From the NCBI RefSeq assembly GCF_017792025.1, contig NZ_CP046956.1, positions 3,596,001 through 3,660,000 on the forward strand: DNA of 64,000 bases. The letters are read 5' to 3'. The stretch comes from Sediminibacillus dalangtanensis (GTDB lineage Bacteria; Bacillota; Bacilli; Bacillales; Amphibacillaceae). Positions 9,086 to 17,792 of this stretch are shown one piece after another. Each line of letters opens with the position of its first letter. Position 1 is the stretch's first letter. The notes under the pieces are model-generated. The model was not told where the DNA came from. It searched no databases and saw nothing but the letters and a program-made list of their open reading frames with translations. The position numbers were made by a program, and so were the translations under genes.

Positions 9086-9197
9086 GCAAGGTACTTTGCT
9101 TTCCGTAGGCACGGCTTCAGCTAACTTGGTAAAGAAAACCGTTTTACCAAGTGGATCTTCAGCTCGTGCTCTTCCCGGTCAAGTCTGCGTACCTTGC
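9086..9197 (-). repeat. GCGGAAAGCG-type structured repeat, copy B
   Basis: Terminal inverted repeats GCAAGGTAC (9086-9094) and GTACCTTGC (9189-9197) enclose a core that matches, on the opposite strand, the element at 27549-27662, including the shared inner segment GGTAAAACGGTTTTCTTTACC. Terminal and inner stems differ in sequence from the other copy but keep pairing. It is an intergenic dispersed repeat, not coding. Confidence 0.75.
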
Positions 9198-9359
9198 CTC
9201 CGTTAGTTTAAGACATTATTTCACAAACTCTATATTATTTAAAATAGAATTACAATTACGCACTAGGGCATTAAAACTAACATTATTACCAATTAACATA
9301 GTGACAATAGTTATTGTCTTTATGTTGTTTGAACTGCGATTTGGTCTGCCAATCTAAAA

Positions 9360-9411
9360 GAAAAACCGAACGAGTTCGAATGTTTAACGTTCGAATCATC
9401 GCTCGGTTTTC
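9360..9411 (-). terminator. Terminator of the terC-family gene
   Basis: A long imperfect stem (AAAACCGA...TTCGAA with TTCGAA...CTCGGTTTT) followed on the minus strand by a T-rich stretch lies about 40 bp past the TerC stop codon. Confidence 0.75.
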
Positions 9412-9452
9412 GCGTTGGCCTCTATGCTTTGTGCCAATCCTTTATCTGACGC

Positions 9453-10220
9453 TTATGCTTGTTTTTCGGTTTCCTTGTTGCTGGATAAGAACCAGCCGGC
9501 TACAGCAATGGCAACAAGCACACCGTAGAAAATCAATTTCCAAACAGTAGAGTGCGCAAAGTCATGCGGCAGAATATGGATGGCATCATGCGCAAGCACG
9601 GTGATTAAAAGCTTGACACCTACCCAGCCGACAATGATAAAAGCGGCGATTTCCAAACCAGGACGATCATGCAGCAGTTTGACAAACAAATTTGCGGCAA
9701 ACCGCATGATAATCAATCCTATCATCCCGCCAGCGAATACGACACCGAACTGAGCCCCGTCCAAGCTCCCTATATCCGGCAGATCCGTGGGAGGAAGCGC
9801 CACCGCCAATGCTACTGCAGCAAGAATCGAATCGACAGCAAAAGCCAAGTCGGCAATTTCCACTTTAAGGACCGTCGTCCAAAACCCACTTCCTTTTGCA
9901 TCTGCTTCGACTTCCTCTTCTTCGTTTCCACGCTTGGAAAACTTATCATATAAATGCTTGATAGCTATGAATAATAAGTAGGCGGCACCAATTGCTTGTA
10001 CTTGCCATACATCGACCAGAAACGAAATGATGAATAAGGAACCAAAACGAAGGACGAATGCACCAGCCAAACCGTAGAACAATGCTTTTTTTCGTTTATC
10101 TTCCGGTAGATGCTTGACCATGATTGCCAACACTAATGCGTTATCTGCAGCCAAAATACCTTCCAATCCTACCAAGACGATAAGTACCCAACCATATTCG
10201 ATCAATAATTGAAGATCCAA
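9453..10220 (-). CDS. TerC family membrane protein, Mn2+ exporter-like
   Basis: A polytopic membrane protein of 255 residues with about seven hydrophobic segments and the two acidic TerC motifs, GLEGILAADNALV near residue 20 and AFAVDSILAA near 120. TerC proteins of Bacillus (YkoY, YceF) export manganese or help load metal onto exported enzymes. The start is inferred to be TTG 10220: AGGAGGAG lies 11 bases upstream, and starting earlier would place the ribosome binding site inside the gene. A yybP-ykoY riboswitch precedes it, which supports a role in Mn2+ homeostasis. Confidence 0.88.
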   Translation of the reverse strand: MDLQLLIEYGWVLIVLVGLEGILAADNALVLAIMVKHLPEDKRKKALFYGLAGAFVLRFGSLFIISFLVDVWQVQAIGAAYLLFIAIKHLYDKFSKRGNEEEEVEADAKGSGFWTTVLKVEIADLAFAVDSILAAVALAVALPPTDLPDIGSLDGAQFGVVFAGGMIGLIIMRFAANLFVKLLHDRPGLEIAAFIIVGWVGVKLLITVLAHDAIHILPHDFAHSTVWKLIFYGVLVAIAVAGWFLSSNKETEKQA

Positions 10221-10295
10221 TGCTAAAACAACTCCTCCTGTTTTGCTTTTTTGGCCCAAATAAAAACGGCCTCCACCGTGACCCGGTAAAGACCA

Positions 10296-10408
10296 TAAAA
10301 AGAGACCTTTACCCTGGTGGTAAAGGTCTCGCTAACAACGTCGGTTGCCAATTAAGCCGGAGATTGACTCTCGAAATGACGACTTAAATTGTACAGCTAC
10401 TCCCCTTT
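10296..10408 (-). ncRNA. yybP-ykoY manganese riboswitch with terminator
   Basis: On the minus strand the leader carries the conserved AAAGGGGAGTAGC, GAGTCAATCTCCGGC and CCGACGTTGTTAGCGAGACC blocks of the yybP-ykoY aptamer. The 3' side of its closing stem (GACCTTTA) is also the 5' arm of a perfect terminator (GAGACCTTTACC, loop ACCA, complement, then TTTTTA; 10302-10330). The two folds exclude each other, so Mn2+ binding should favour read-through into the TerC gene. Confidence 0.92.
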
Positions 10409-10418
10409 AGATGGTTAT

Positions 10419-10446
10419 ATCATAACATCCCTATCATCAAAGTCAA
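10419..10446 (-). promoter_or_regulatory. Sigma-A promoter of the riboswitch leader
   Basis: TTGACT (10446-10441) and TATGAT (10424-10419) on the minus strand are 16 bp apart. Transcription would start just before the aptamer. Confidence 0.65.
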
Positions 10447-10537
10447 CTAATTTATCAAAAACTGGCCAACTTTGGCGGGAATGACCTCCAGGACACAATA
10501 TTATCCTTGCCTGGAACTGTCTTCCTTATGCATTATA

Positions 10538-12271
10538 TTATTCATGTATAACCGAGTTGATTCGTTCGTTCATTTGCTGTTTCAATTGCTCCAGAAGCCG
10601 CTCACTTTCTTGCCTGCTTGGACTGGAAACACCGAAATAGCACTTGATTTTCGGCTCTGTACCAGAAGGACGAAGGCATACCCAGCCGTCTTTAGCCAGC
10701 AGGTACTTCACGACGTTTTCCGCCGGGAGGTCGATCCGCTCTGTTTTTTCCGTTTGTACATAGCGGCGTTCCGATGTTTGATAGTCTTCCGTCGCAATGA
10801 CTTCCAGACCTCCGATTTCTGTAAGAGGATTTTCCCTGATATCCTCCATAATCGCGGCGATTTGCTCGGCACCATCCTTCCCTTTCAATGTCAGGGATGA
10901 CATATCCTCGAAGTAGAAACCGTGCTGCTCATACAGGCCTTCCAACGCTTCCAGCAATGTCTTGCCTTTCTGCTTCCAGTAGCTGGCCATTTCACAAGCA
11001 ATCATCGTGGATTGAACCGCATCTTTATCACGGACAAAATCGCCGATCAAGTAACCATAACTTTCTTCATAACCAAACAAAAACGACTCCCCTGTCGACT
11101 CGAATTCTTTGATTTTTTCCCCAATGTATTTGAAGCCTGTCAATGTATCGATTGTTTCTACACCGTAGTGTCTGGCTACTGTCCTGCCGAGCTCCGTGGT
11201 GACAATCGTTTTGATCAGTTTGCCATTCTGTCTGTCGGACTCACTGGTATGAGATAGCAAATAATCGAGCATCAATGTGCCAAGCTGGTTACCAGTCAAC
11301 ACTTGGTAAGAACCGTTGCCATCTTTGACGGCAACACCTAGTCTGTCTGCATCAGGGTCGGTTCCGACAAGAATATCGGCATCCCGTTGCTTTCCTTGCT
11401 GAATGGCTAATGTGAACGCTTGATGTTCTTCCGGATTTGGTGAATCGACGGTTGAAAATTCCGGATCTGGCTTCGCTTGCTCTTCAACAACGTGGACGTG
11501 TTTAAAGCCCAGTTGCTGTAATCCATTCAGCACCATGTCATGGGCGGTGCCATGCAGGGGTGTGAACACAATTTGCAGCGAATTATCGTTAGCGTGTTTC
11601 TCCGGACTCATATGGGAGATGGTTTTCAGTTGCTCTAAGTAGGCAGCATCCACTTCCTTGCCGATCCAATTAAGCAGGCCTTGCTGCTCTATTTCCTGCT
11701 GGCTTGCGACCGGGATTTCTAGTTCATTGTCGACTTTCTGCACATTGGTGATCACTTCTGCCGCTTCTGCAGGAGGCATCTGACCGCCATCTTCATTGTA
11801 TACCTTAAAGCCATTATATTCCGGTGGATTGTGGCTGGCCGTTATCATGATACCAGCTGCAGCTTGTAAATGCCGTACGGCAAAAGATAACACCGGCGTC
11901 GGACGAAGTGATTCGTACACATGTGCTTTAATGCCGTGAGCTCCTAGAACTCTGGCAGACTCGACAGCAAATTCCTGTGATTTATACCGTGAATCATAGG
12001 CAATAGCCACTCCTCGATCAGCATAGTCCTTAACATTTTCTTTCACATAGTTGGCGAGACCTTCCACCGCCTTGCGAATCGTATAAATATTCATCCGATT
12101 CGTACCTGGGCCCAGCATTCCGCGCATGCCTCCGGTACCAAATGTCAATTCTTTATAAAAAGCATCCTCTAGCTCTTTCTCTGATCCCTGCATTTCTTCG
12201 AGTTGTTTTTTTAAAGCTGGATCAAGCTCCGGAAAGGCTGACCATTTGTTGTATGTAGTTTTCCAAGACAT
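10538..12271 (-). CDS. pgcA: Alpha-phosphoglucomutase
   Basis: Interconverts glucose 6-phosphate and glucose 1-phosphate, feeding UDP-glucose for glycolipids and teichoic acid anchors. The 577-residue length matches Bacillus PgcA (581). The catalytic phosphoserine is S146 in MITASHNPPEYNGFK, the metal loop is GTDPDADRLGV near residue 302, the sugar-specificity loop is GYEESYG near 400, and the phosphate-binding loop RPSGTEPKIK is near 545. AGGAGG precedes the ATG. The gene stands alone; PgcA phosphomannomutase side activity cannot be excluded. Confidence 0.93.
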   Translation of the reverse strand: MSWKTTYNKWSAFPELDPALKKQLEEMQGSEKELEDAFYKELTFGTGGMRGMLGPGTNRMNIYTIRKAVEGLANYVKENVKDYADRGVAIAYDSRYKSQEFAVESARVLGAHGIKAHVYESLRPTPVLSFAVRHLQAAAGIMITASHNPPEYNGFKVYNEDGGQMPPAEAAEVITNVQKVDNELEIPVASQQEIEQQGLLNWIGKEVDAAYLEQLKTISHMSPEKHANDNSLQIVFTPLHGTAHDMVLNGLQQLGFKHVHVVEEQAKPDPEFSTVDSPNPEEHQAFTLAIQQGKQRDADILVGTDPDADRLGVAVKDGNGSYQVLTGNQLGTLMLDYLLSHTSESDRQNGKLIKTIVTTELGRTVARHYGVETIDTLTGFKYIGEKIKEFESTGESFLFGYEESYGYLIGDFVRDKDAVQSTMIACEMASYWKQKGKTLLEALEGLYEQHGFYFEDMSSLTLKGKDGAEQIAAIMEDIRENPLTEIGGLEVIATEDYQTSERRYVQTEKTERIDLPAENVVKYLLAKDGWVCLRPSGTEPKIKCYFGVSSPSRQESERLLEQLKQQMNERINSVIHE

Positions 12272-12603
12272 ATATATCCTCCTTCACGATAAATACCGAT
12301 TACTAAAAAAAGCTTACCATAAAATATTGATTTCCTCTATTTATCCATGAAAAATACATACCCGGTTTTCAAAGGGTTTATGCATTCTTTCATCGAAAAG
12401 CACTGTAAAATAATGGATGATCCCCTCCGGTTGTGCTTAACAGTCATTCTGTTCAGGATAGAGAGAAGCCTTGAGAAAATTATTTTGTCGTTTCGATGAG
12501 CTGGACTTCAAAATAAATCTAGTAAAATTTTTTCCGTTCTCTCTTTTCTTTAACCAATTTATTATATAATAGGGAAAAACACTTTATAAGGTTGTGGTCG
12601 CAC
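12272..12603. other. Divergent intergenic region
   Basis: No gene is seen. The right end holds a TATAAT at 12565-12570 with only a weak -35 candidate (TTTTCT, 12542-12547), a likely promoter of the downstream permease gene. Confidence 0.5.
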
Positions 12604-13692
12604 TTGTCAATCTTCCAGAAAAAATGGGTTCAGGGTTTGATTGTAGCTATCCTGATCTTCATGCTCGTCTACTTGATTTCGATTACCAAATTCATCTTTG
12701 CACCTGTAGGAGCCTACCTGCTTTCGATTGCTGTACCGATTATCGGAGCGGGACTGCTCTACTACATTACAATGCCGCTGGTACGCAGATTGGAGCAAAT
12801 GCGGATCAATAGGATCCTGGCAATTATCATCGTATTCCTTCTCATCATCGGCGTCATTTACTTAACATCCAACTTTATTGCACCGATTGTGCAGGAGCAA
12901 TTCACCAGACTTACTGATAACATACCGAAAATGGTTGAGAGCGGCGAAAAATTGATCGATAACTGGCGAGACAATCAGGATATGATTCCAAGTCAAATAG
13001 ACACCACGATCGAAAATATCACCAACAATTTAAATGATTATGCCCAAAATTTTGTTGGATTCTTGATTGATTTTCTCGGACAGTTGTTCGGGTTCTTATT
13101 CGCCTTTGTACTGATCCCGTTCTTCCTGTTCTTTATGTTGAAAGATGGCCACAAGTTTGTGCCCTTCGTCTCCCAGTTCTTAAGCACAAATAGAGCAGAA
13201 AGCTTCAGGCGTTTAGCCGACAGTATCAACCATACACTGGCTTCTTTTATACAGGGACAGTTCATTGTCAGTGTTTGTGTCGGCTTCATGTTATATATCG
13301 GCTATTTAGTCATCCATCTGCCCTATTCGCTTACCTTGGCGTTGTTTGGGCTGATCATGAATTTTATTCCGTTCGTCGGTCCCTTTTTATCAGCCGTTCC
13401 CGCTGTACTGGTTGCCTTCTTCCAGGATCCGATGATGGCTGTGTGGGCGATACTGGTGATGGTGATAGCGCAGCAAATTGAAAGCAATTTGATTTCACCG
13501 AACGTGATGGGGAAAGTTTTGTCGCTTCATCCCTTGACGATTATTACATTGATTCTGGCTGCAGGCAGCATCGCAGGCTTTATTGGACTGTTGTTCATTA
13601 TCCCTGCATACGCGGTAGTAAAAACGATCATCTCCCATTTCTATCATGAGTGGCAGAAAAAACAACCAGAGGAAGACCAAAAAATATTTTAA
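12604..13692 (+). CDS. AI-2E family permease (YueF-like)
   Basis: The 362-residue protein has the AI-2E exporter family topology: N-terminal membrane pairs, a soluble segment (about residues 95-140), then a hydrophobic C-terminal bundle with PYSLTLALFGLIMNFIPFVGP. Members export quorum signals, Na+ or unknown solutes; the name does not prove autoinducer transport. A TTG at 12604 is preferred because an earlier in-frame TTG at 12592 directly abuts the AAGG motif; neither ribosome binding site is strong, so the start is uncertain. It is a single gene ending before a bidirectional terminator. Confidence 0.8.
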   Translation: MSIFQKKWVQGLIVAILIFMLVYLISITKFIFAPVGAYLLSIAVPIIGAGLLYYITMPLVRRLEQMRINRILAIIIVFLLIIGVIYLTSNFIAPIVQEQFTRLTDNIPKMVESGEKLIDNWRDNQDMIPSQIDTTIENITNNLNDYAQNFVGFLIDFLGQLFGFLFAFVLIPFFLFFMLKDGHKFVPFVSQFLSTNRAESFRRLADSINHTLASFIQGQFIVSVCVGFMLYIGYLVIHLPYSLTLALFGLIMNFIPFVGPFLSAVPAVLVAFFQDPMMAVWAILVMVIAQQIESNLISPNVMGKVLSLHPLTIITLILAAGSIAGFIGLLFIIPAYAVVKTIISHFYHEWQKKQPEEDQKIF

Positions 13693-13823
13693 GTAAAAGA
13701 CTTGTTCACACAAAGCTTTTTCGGACATTCCTTTTAGTTTTAAACACGATTATTAGAACAAATCGGCTTAAAACCCGTTTCGCCCGTAATTCAAGTAAGA
13801 TGCTATAAAGATCGATAAAACAA

Positions 13824-13868
13824 AAAACGGCATGGTTCCGGTGCTTGATCGGAACCATGCCGTTTTTA
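13824..13868. terminator. Bidirectional terminator
   Basis: An 18-bp perfect stem (AAAAACGGCATGGTTCCG and its complement, 9-nt loop) with A and T tracts on both sides separates the convergent AI-2E permease and ehuA genes. Confidence 0.9.
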
Positions 13869-14639
13869 TCAGGAACGAAAACGACTGAGAAACGAATTCA
13901 ATCGTTCGCTCTTCGAGTTTTCCAATACTTGCTCAGGCGTCCCCTGCTCAGCAATCCTGCCTTCGTCCAGGAATACGACCCGGTCGGCAATATCACGTGC
14001 AAAATCCATCTCATGCGTAACAAGCACCATTGCCATTTCGCCTTCTTTGGCGATATCACGAATGACTTCCAATACTTCACCGACCAGCTCCGGATCGAGA
14101 GCAGAGGTCACCTCGTCAAACAACATGATTTTCGGGCGCATTACCAATGCTCTTGCCATTGCGACCCGCTGTTTCTGACCACCTGAAAGCTGGCTCGGAT
14201 AATCGTCGAGCTTGTCTCCCAGTCCTACCTTTTCCAACATTTCCGCGGATCGCTCCCTGGCTTCCTTTTTAGGCACCCCTTTTACATTTATCGGAGCAAC
14301 CATGCAGTTTTCCAGGATGCTCATGTGCGGAAACAGATTAAAATGCTGAAATACCATGCCGATATCCCCGCGAACCTGCCGCAGATGCTTCTCATTGGCC
14401 GGGACAAGCTCCCCGTTCTTTTCCATATGCCATAAGTATTGGCCATCGACGACGATGGTGCCGGAAGTCGGCTGTTCCAAAGTCATCAGCATACGGATGA
14501 TGGTGGTCTTCCCGGATCCACTCGGCCCAATTAGCGCTACTTTTTCTGCCGGAGCGATTTCCAGATCAATTCCTTTTAAAACTTCCACATCTCCAAATGA
14601 TTTGTGGACATCATTATATACTGCAATTGGTTTTGCCAT
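13869..14639 (-). CDS. ehuA: Ectoine/hydroxyectoine ABC transporter ATPase EhuA
   Basis: ATPase of the EhuBCDA importer for the compatible solutes ectoine and hydroxyectoine. The 256 residues show Walker A GPSGSGKTT, the Q-loop VFQHFNLFPH, signature LSGGQKQRVAMARAL, Walker B KIMLFDEV and the H-loop VTHEM of polar amino acid transporter ATPases. It is the last gene of the operon; its ATG overlaps the ehuD stop by one base (GTG 14642 is an alternative start). The specific Ehu name rests on the four-gene order and on EhuB. Confidence 0.9.
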   Translation of the reverse strand: MAKPIAVYNDVHKSFGDVEVLKGIDLEIAPAEKVALIGPSGSGKTTIIRMLMTLEQPTSGTIVVDGQYLWHMEKNGELVPANEKHLRQVRGDIGMVFQHFNLFPHMSILENCMVAPINVKGVPKKEARERSAEMLEKVGLGDKLDDYPSQLSGGQKQRVAMARALVMRPKIMLFDEVTSALDPELVGEVLEVIRDIAKEGEMAMVLVTHEMDFARDIADRVVFLDEGRIAEQGTPEQVLENSKSERLNSFLSRFRS

Positions 14640-15349
14640 CACGTGACAACTCCTTTATCTATTTTGCCTGTCGGATTATTTTTGTCGAACCGGCGATTCA
14701 TTCTCTGTTCAAGCTTGCGGAAAAGTACGGCTGTCGGATAACTCATCACCAGGAAGAACAACGCCACTAAGGTCAACGGCTCTAAATAAGCAAAGTTCTT
14801 CGAGCCAAAATTGTTTGCCGCATGAAGCATTCCGGCAACACCAATCGTGGAAGTCAACGGTACTTCCTTGAACATGATAATCAAATAGTTCCCGAGCATC
14901 GGGATTGTCGGCGGTATTGCCTGAGGCAAAATGATTTTCGTCCATTTATCCTTTAATGACAAGTTCAATGCAGTGGCCGCTTCCCATTGCCCTTTATCGA
15001 TCGACTCAATACCTGAGCGATATATTTCAGCTATATAGGTACTAAAATGAACACCAAGACCAATGATAGCCACCGTGATCGGGTCCAATGTCAAACCGAC
15101 ATACGGAACCATCGGCCATGCATAATACAGAAAAAATAATTGGACCAACGGCGGTGTCGAACGGATGAATTCCATGATGAACGCAACGGCCATTTGCAAT
15201 GGCCTCCAAGGAATCCGGCGTACAAAAGTCCAGACAAAACCAAACAACATGGCAAACAGATAACAGGCTATTGTAAGTCCCAGTGTAATCCACATACCCT
15301 GGAAGATAGCGGGTAACGATTCAACTACATAGTTCCAATTCCAAGTCAT
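14639..15349 (-). CDS. ehuD: Ectoine/hydroxyectoine ABC transporter permease EhuD
   Basis: One of two permease subunits of the ectoine importer. The 236-residue protein has about five membrane helices, the FIRSTPPLVQLFFLYY motif of His/Glu/Gln-type permeases near residue 65, and the EAA coupling loop QWEAATALNLSLKDKWTKII near 130. Its ATG overlaps the ehuC stop codon (ATGA), implying translational coupling, and its own stop overlaps ehuA. Confidence 0.9.
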   Translation of the reverse strand: MTWNWNYVVESLPAIFQGMWITLGLTIACYLFAMLFGFVWTFVRRIPWRPLQMAVAFIMEFIRSTPPLVQLFFLYYAWPMVPYVGLTLDPITVAIIGLGVHFSTYIAEIYRSGIESIDKGQWEAATALNLSLKDKWTKIILPQAIPPTIPMLGNYLIIMFKEVPLTSTIGVAGMLHAANNFGSKNFAYLEPLTLVALFFLVMSYPTAVLFRKLEQRMNRRFDKNNPTGKIDKGVVT

Positions 15350-16008
15350 TCACTAGCCACTCCCTTCGATGATTGTTTTTCTGCCCAACGAGTCAGCCAA
15401 ATCAACGGAAGCGCTAAAATGAAGTAAAAGATCAGAATCAGAATATACACAGTCGGCGCCAGTGACAGGTGCGTACTTCTGAATATGTCGCCATGATAAA
15501 GGATATCTGTCAATCCTACCAGGGAAACCAGAGACGTAGCCTTTAGCATCTGAATCAGATAGTTACCAAATTCAGGAAGCATCATCCGTACTGCTTGTGG
15601 TAAGATAACAAGCCGCATACGTTGAAATCTGGACATATTCAAAGCTGTAGCAGCTTCTCTCTGTCCTTTGGCAACGGAAAGAATCGAGCCGCGGACAATC
15701 TCAGACATATAGGCACCATAATTCATTGCGATAGCGATCACCGCTGCCCAAAAATCACTGGACAATTGAATATCAAAAAGTCCTGGAAGTGCATAGTAAA
15801 ACCAGAATAACTGGACAATCAAGGATGTTCCCCGGAAGACCTCTACATAGAAACCGGTGAATTTCCTTATAAAAATATTATTCGACAACCTGCCGAACCC
15901 AGCGATAAAGGCGACTAAGTATGATAATATCGCCGAAGCGATCAGTACAGTTATCGTTATGTTGATCCCCTTCATTAATACGGAGAAGATTTCAGTAAGA
16001 TCACTAAT
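15346..16008 (-). CDS. ehuC: Ectoine/hydroxyectoine ABC transporter permease EhuC (apparent ATT start)
   Basis: Second permease subunit, about 220 residues, with the VEVFRGTSLIVQLFWFYY permease motif and the EAA loop QREAATALNMSRFQRM. The frame opens after TGA with no ATG, GTG or TTG until an ATG at 15975, which lacks any ribosome binding site and would cut about 11 residues from the usual N-terminus. An ATT at 16008 lies six bases after GGGTGA and gives an N-terminus (ISDLTEIFSVL) like those of other EhuC proteins. The gene is therefore annotated from ATT; the start is inference, the product is not. Confidence 0.85.
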   Translation of the reverse strand: MSDLTEIFSVLMKGINITITVLIASAILSYLVAFIAGFGRLSNNIFIRKFTGFYVEVFRGTSLIVQLFWFYYALPGLFDIQLSSDFWAAVIAIAMNYGAYMSEIVRGSILSVAKGQREAATALNMSRFQRMRLVILPQAVRMMLPEFGNYLIQMLKATSLVSLVGLTDILYHGDIFRSTHLSLAPTVYILILIFYFILALPLIWLTRWAEKQSSKGVASE

Positions 16009-16037
16009 GCGGATTCACCCTTTCTTTACCGGGAAAA

Positions 16038-16065
16038 GCAGGCCCCCTGACATGAGGGGGCCTGC
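16038..16065 (-). terminator. Perfect hairpin between ehuB and ehuC
   Basis: GCAGGCCCCCT and its exact complement enclose a 6-nt loop between the first and second genes of the operon. On the minus strand it is followed by TTTTCCC. Such hairpins after a binding-protein gene commonly act as a leaky terminator or 3' RNA stabiliser so that the binding protein is made in excess. Confidence 0.75.
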
Positions 16066-16088
16066 TTTACATTATTTTTTCTCCCCTA

Positions 16089-16982
16089 TTATCCTTGACA
16101 AAGCTCTTCGGTCGTAATGTCTTCGGTAATGACATTACTTTCTTCAGAAAAACCGAATGGTTCAATCAAACCGGCAATTTCGCCGTTGTCTTTTAATTTT
16201 TGTAATTCTTCGTTGTAAGCTTCTCTCAAGTCATCATTATCAGGATGGAAAACTGCTGCACCATAGCTTGGCACGCCATCGATATCCGGCTGTTCAAAGC
16301 CTTCCACGAATTCCAGTGCATCTGTGTCGGCAGATTCCAGCGCCATTTTAATCGTCATTTCCGTACCAGTGGTTGCCTGGGCACGTCCAGATTCAACAGC
16401 AGAGAACGTTGCCGGAATATCCGGGGCTTCCGAAATCTGATCTTCGCTTACACCTTCCTGCTGCAGAAAGTCGATTTCCGTAGCACCTGACATAACAGAG
16501 ACGGTAATGTCCTCATTGTCCGCTATGTCCTTATAACTGGTAATATTGTGAGGGTTGCCTTTTTCGACGATGAGGCCTTCCCCATATTTAATTTCCGGTT
16601 CTCCAAAGTCGGCATTTTCACATCGTTCAGGCGTGATAGCCATACCGGCAGTCGCTACATCGAACTTACCTGCCTGCAAGCCTGGAATCAACTGGCTGAA
16701 ATCAGCAAGCTGTCCTTCTACTTCATCTATACCAAGATTTTTAAATACTTCTTTAGCGATGGCTACGGCTTCCCCTTTTAATTCTCCATCTTCCTCATAA
16801 GCGTAAGGCTTTTCATTGGCAAAACCGATGGTTACTTTACCTGCATCCTGAAGTTCGGCCAGCTTGCCGCCGTCTCCTTCATTACCACTGGCATCTCCGT
16901 CACTGCTGTCGTCAGAGCCACATGCTGCCAATGCAAAAATCAACACTAAACCTAGTACTAGACCCGATAAGTATTTTTTCAT
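16089..16982 (-). CDS. ehuB: Ectoine/hydroxyectoine-binding lipoprotein EhuB
   Basis: Extracellular solute-binding lipoprotein that gives the Ehu importer its specificity. It has a lipoprotein signal with lipobox ALAAC, a short Gly/Asp/Ser linker, and the family-3 binding fold (residues 45-290) beginning AGKVTIGFANEKPYAYEEDG, with GMAITPERCENADFGEPEIK characteristic of EhuB. The 297 residues fit the family. It is the first gene of ehuB-ehuC-ehuD-ehuA; GGGAGG precedes ATG. No ectoine breakdown genes (eut/doe) are adjacent, so uptake for osmoprotection is the likely role. The protein is acidic, as expected for halotolerant bacteria. Confidence 0.93.
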   Translation of the reverse strand: MKKYLSGLVLGLVLIFALAACGSDDSSDGDASGNEGDGGKLAELQDAGKVTIGFANEKPYAYEEDGELKGEAVAIAKEVFKNLGIDEVEGQLADFSQLIPGLQAGKFDVATAGMAITPERCENADFGEPEIKYGEGLIVEKGNPHNITSYKDIADNEDITVSVMSGATEIDFLQQEGVSEDQISEAPDIPATFSAVESGRAQATTGTEMTIKMALESADTDALEFVEGFEQPDIDGVPSYGAAVFHPDNDDLREAYNEELQKLKDNGEIAGLIEPFGFSEESNVITEDITTEELCQG

Positions 16983-17792
16983 TAACTAATTAAACCTCCC
17001 TGAATTTCTTAAGTAAAAAAAGCATTTGCTGTGCACTTGAGCAGACGCTTATTAGTAAGTAAAAATTCTTGTTATCCGTATGGATTTCACCTTCAGCTGA
17101 ATATCACGTGAGCAGAATCACCTCCACTGCGGATAAAAGAAATGAAGCACAATTTCGGAGAAATGCTTGGAGTGCCTATAGGCATATATATAACTTTATA
17201 CCTAATATTTACATTCTTCAATCTATGAATATTCTGATTAAATCGAGTCATACACCATATAACCAGCTTATTCTTTTATATCTCTAAGATGTTTATATTT
17301 GCTTGGATAAGATAGTAAATGCTTTAAAATTCTAACTACACAGAAAATTGCATCCGATTGCAACACTAACCAAATCAGGCTTCAGATCAAGGCTTACCAT
17401 TTTTCTAGGACTCTGGGCATATCAATCGAAAAAGGGACTTCCTATACCCATTCCACGCACAGAAAAAACAAGAAACGCCTCAGGATGCCGCTTAAATCAG
17501 AACTGGATGGGCGTCCTTTCTCCTATCCACCGGAGAGCGAGTGAAGATTTTTTGCCATATAGAATGCCACTTTTTGACCTTCATGCTATCTGCATTTGGT
17601 TTTTCGTTCACAAACCAGAACTAAAGCTTTTCGGTGAACAGTAGAAAGGACCCGCCCCATAAGCCGTTTTAAAACTTTTGGGCGGATCCTTTTAGGTGGG
17701 CGATTTGCTCCTGCTTCTGAAACCTCTATTCTATTGATCCTCTTTTTGCCCGCGCACATCAATTCCTACCTATGTTAACAACCTGTTTGGAA
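16983..17792. other. Long intergenic region upstream of ehuB
   Basis: No gene could be supported in 810 bp. Next to ehuB it is AT-rich and contains TTAGTAAGTAA at 17052-17062, a motif also present near the HxlR gene. The part at 17348-17640 is open in one frame, but the translation is unlike any protein I know. A hairpin lies at 17645-17693. Confidence 0.5.
17645..17693. terminator. Hairpin terminator-like structure
   Basis: AAAGGACCCGCCC and GGGCGGATCCTTTT pair with one mismatch around a loop that includes TTTTAAAA. It may terminate the acetyltransferase transcript, whose stop codon is about 100 bp away. Confidence 0.55.

Noticed and set aside
8979..9206. 75-codon open frame
   Set aside because: Its second half is the repeat at 9086-9197, and it has no properly spaced ribosome binding site.
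17348..17644. 98-codon open frame upstream of ehuB
   Set aside because: No ribosome binding site, no recognisable domain, and unusual composition; possibly a decayed sequence, but I cannot say of what.
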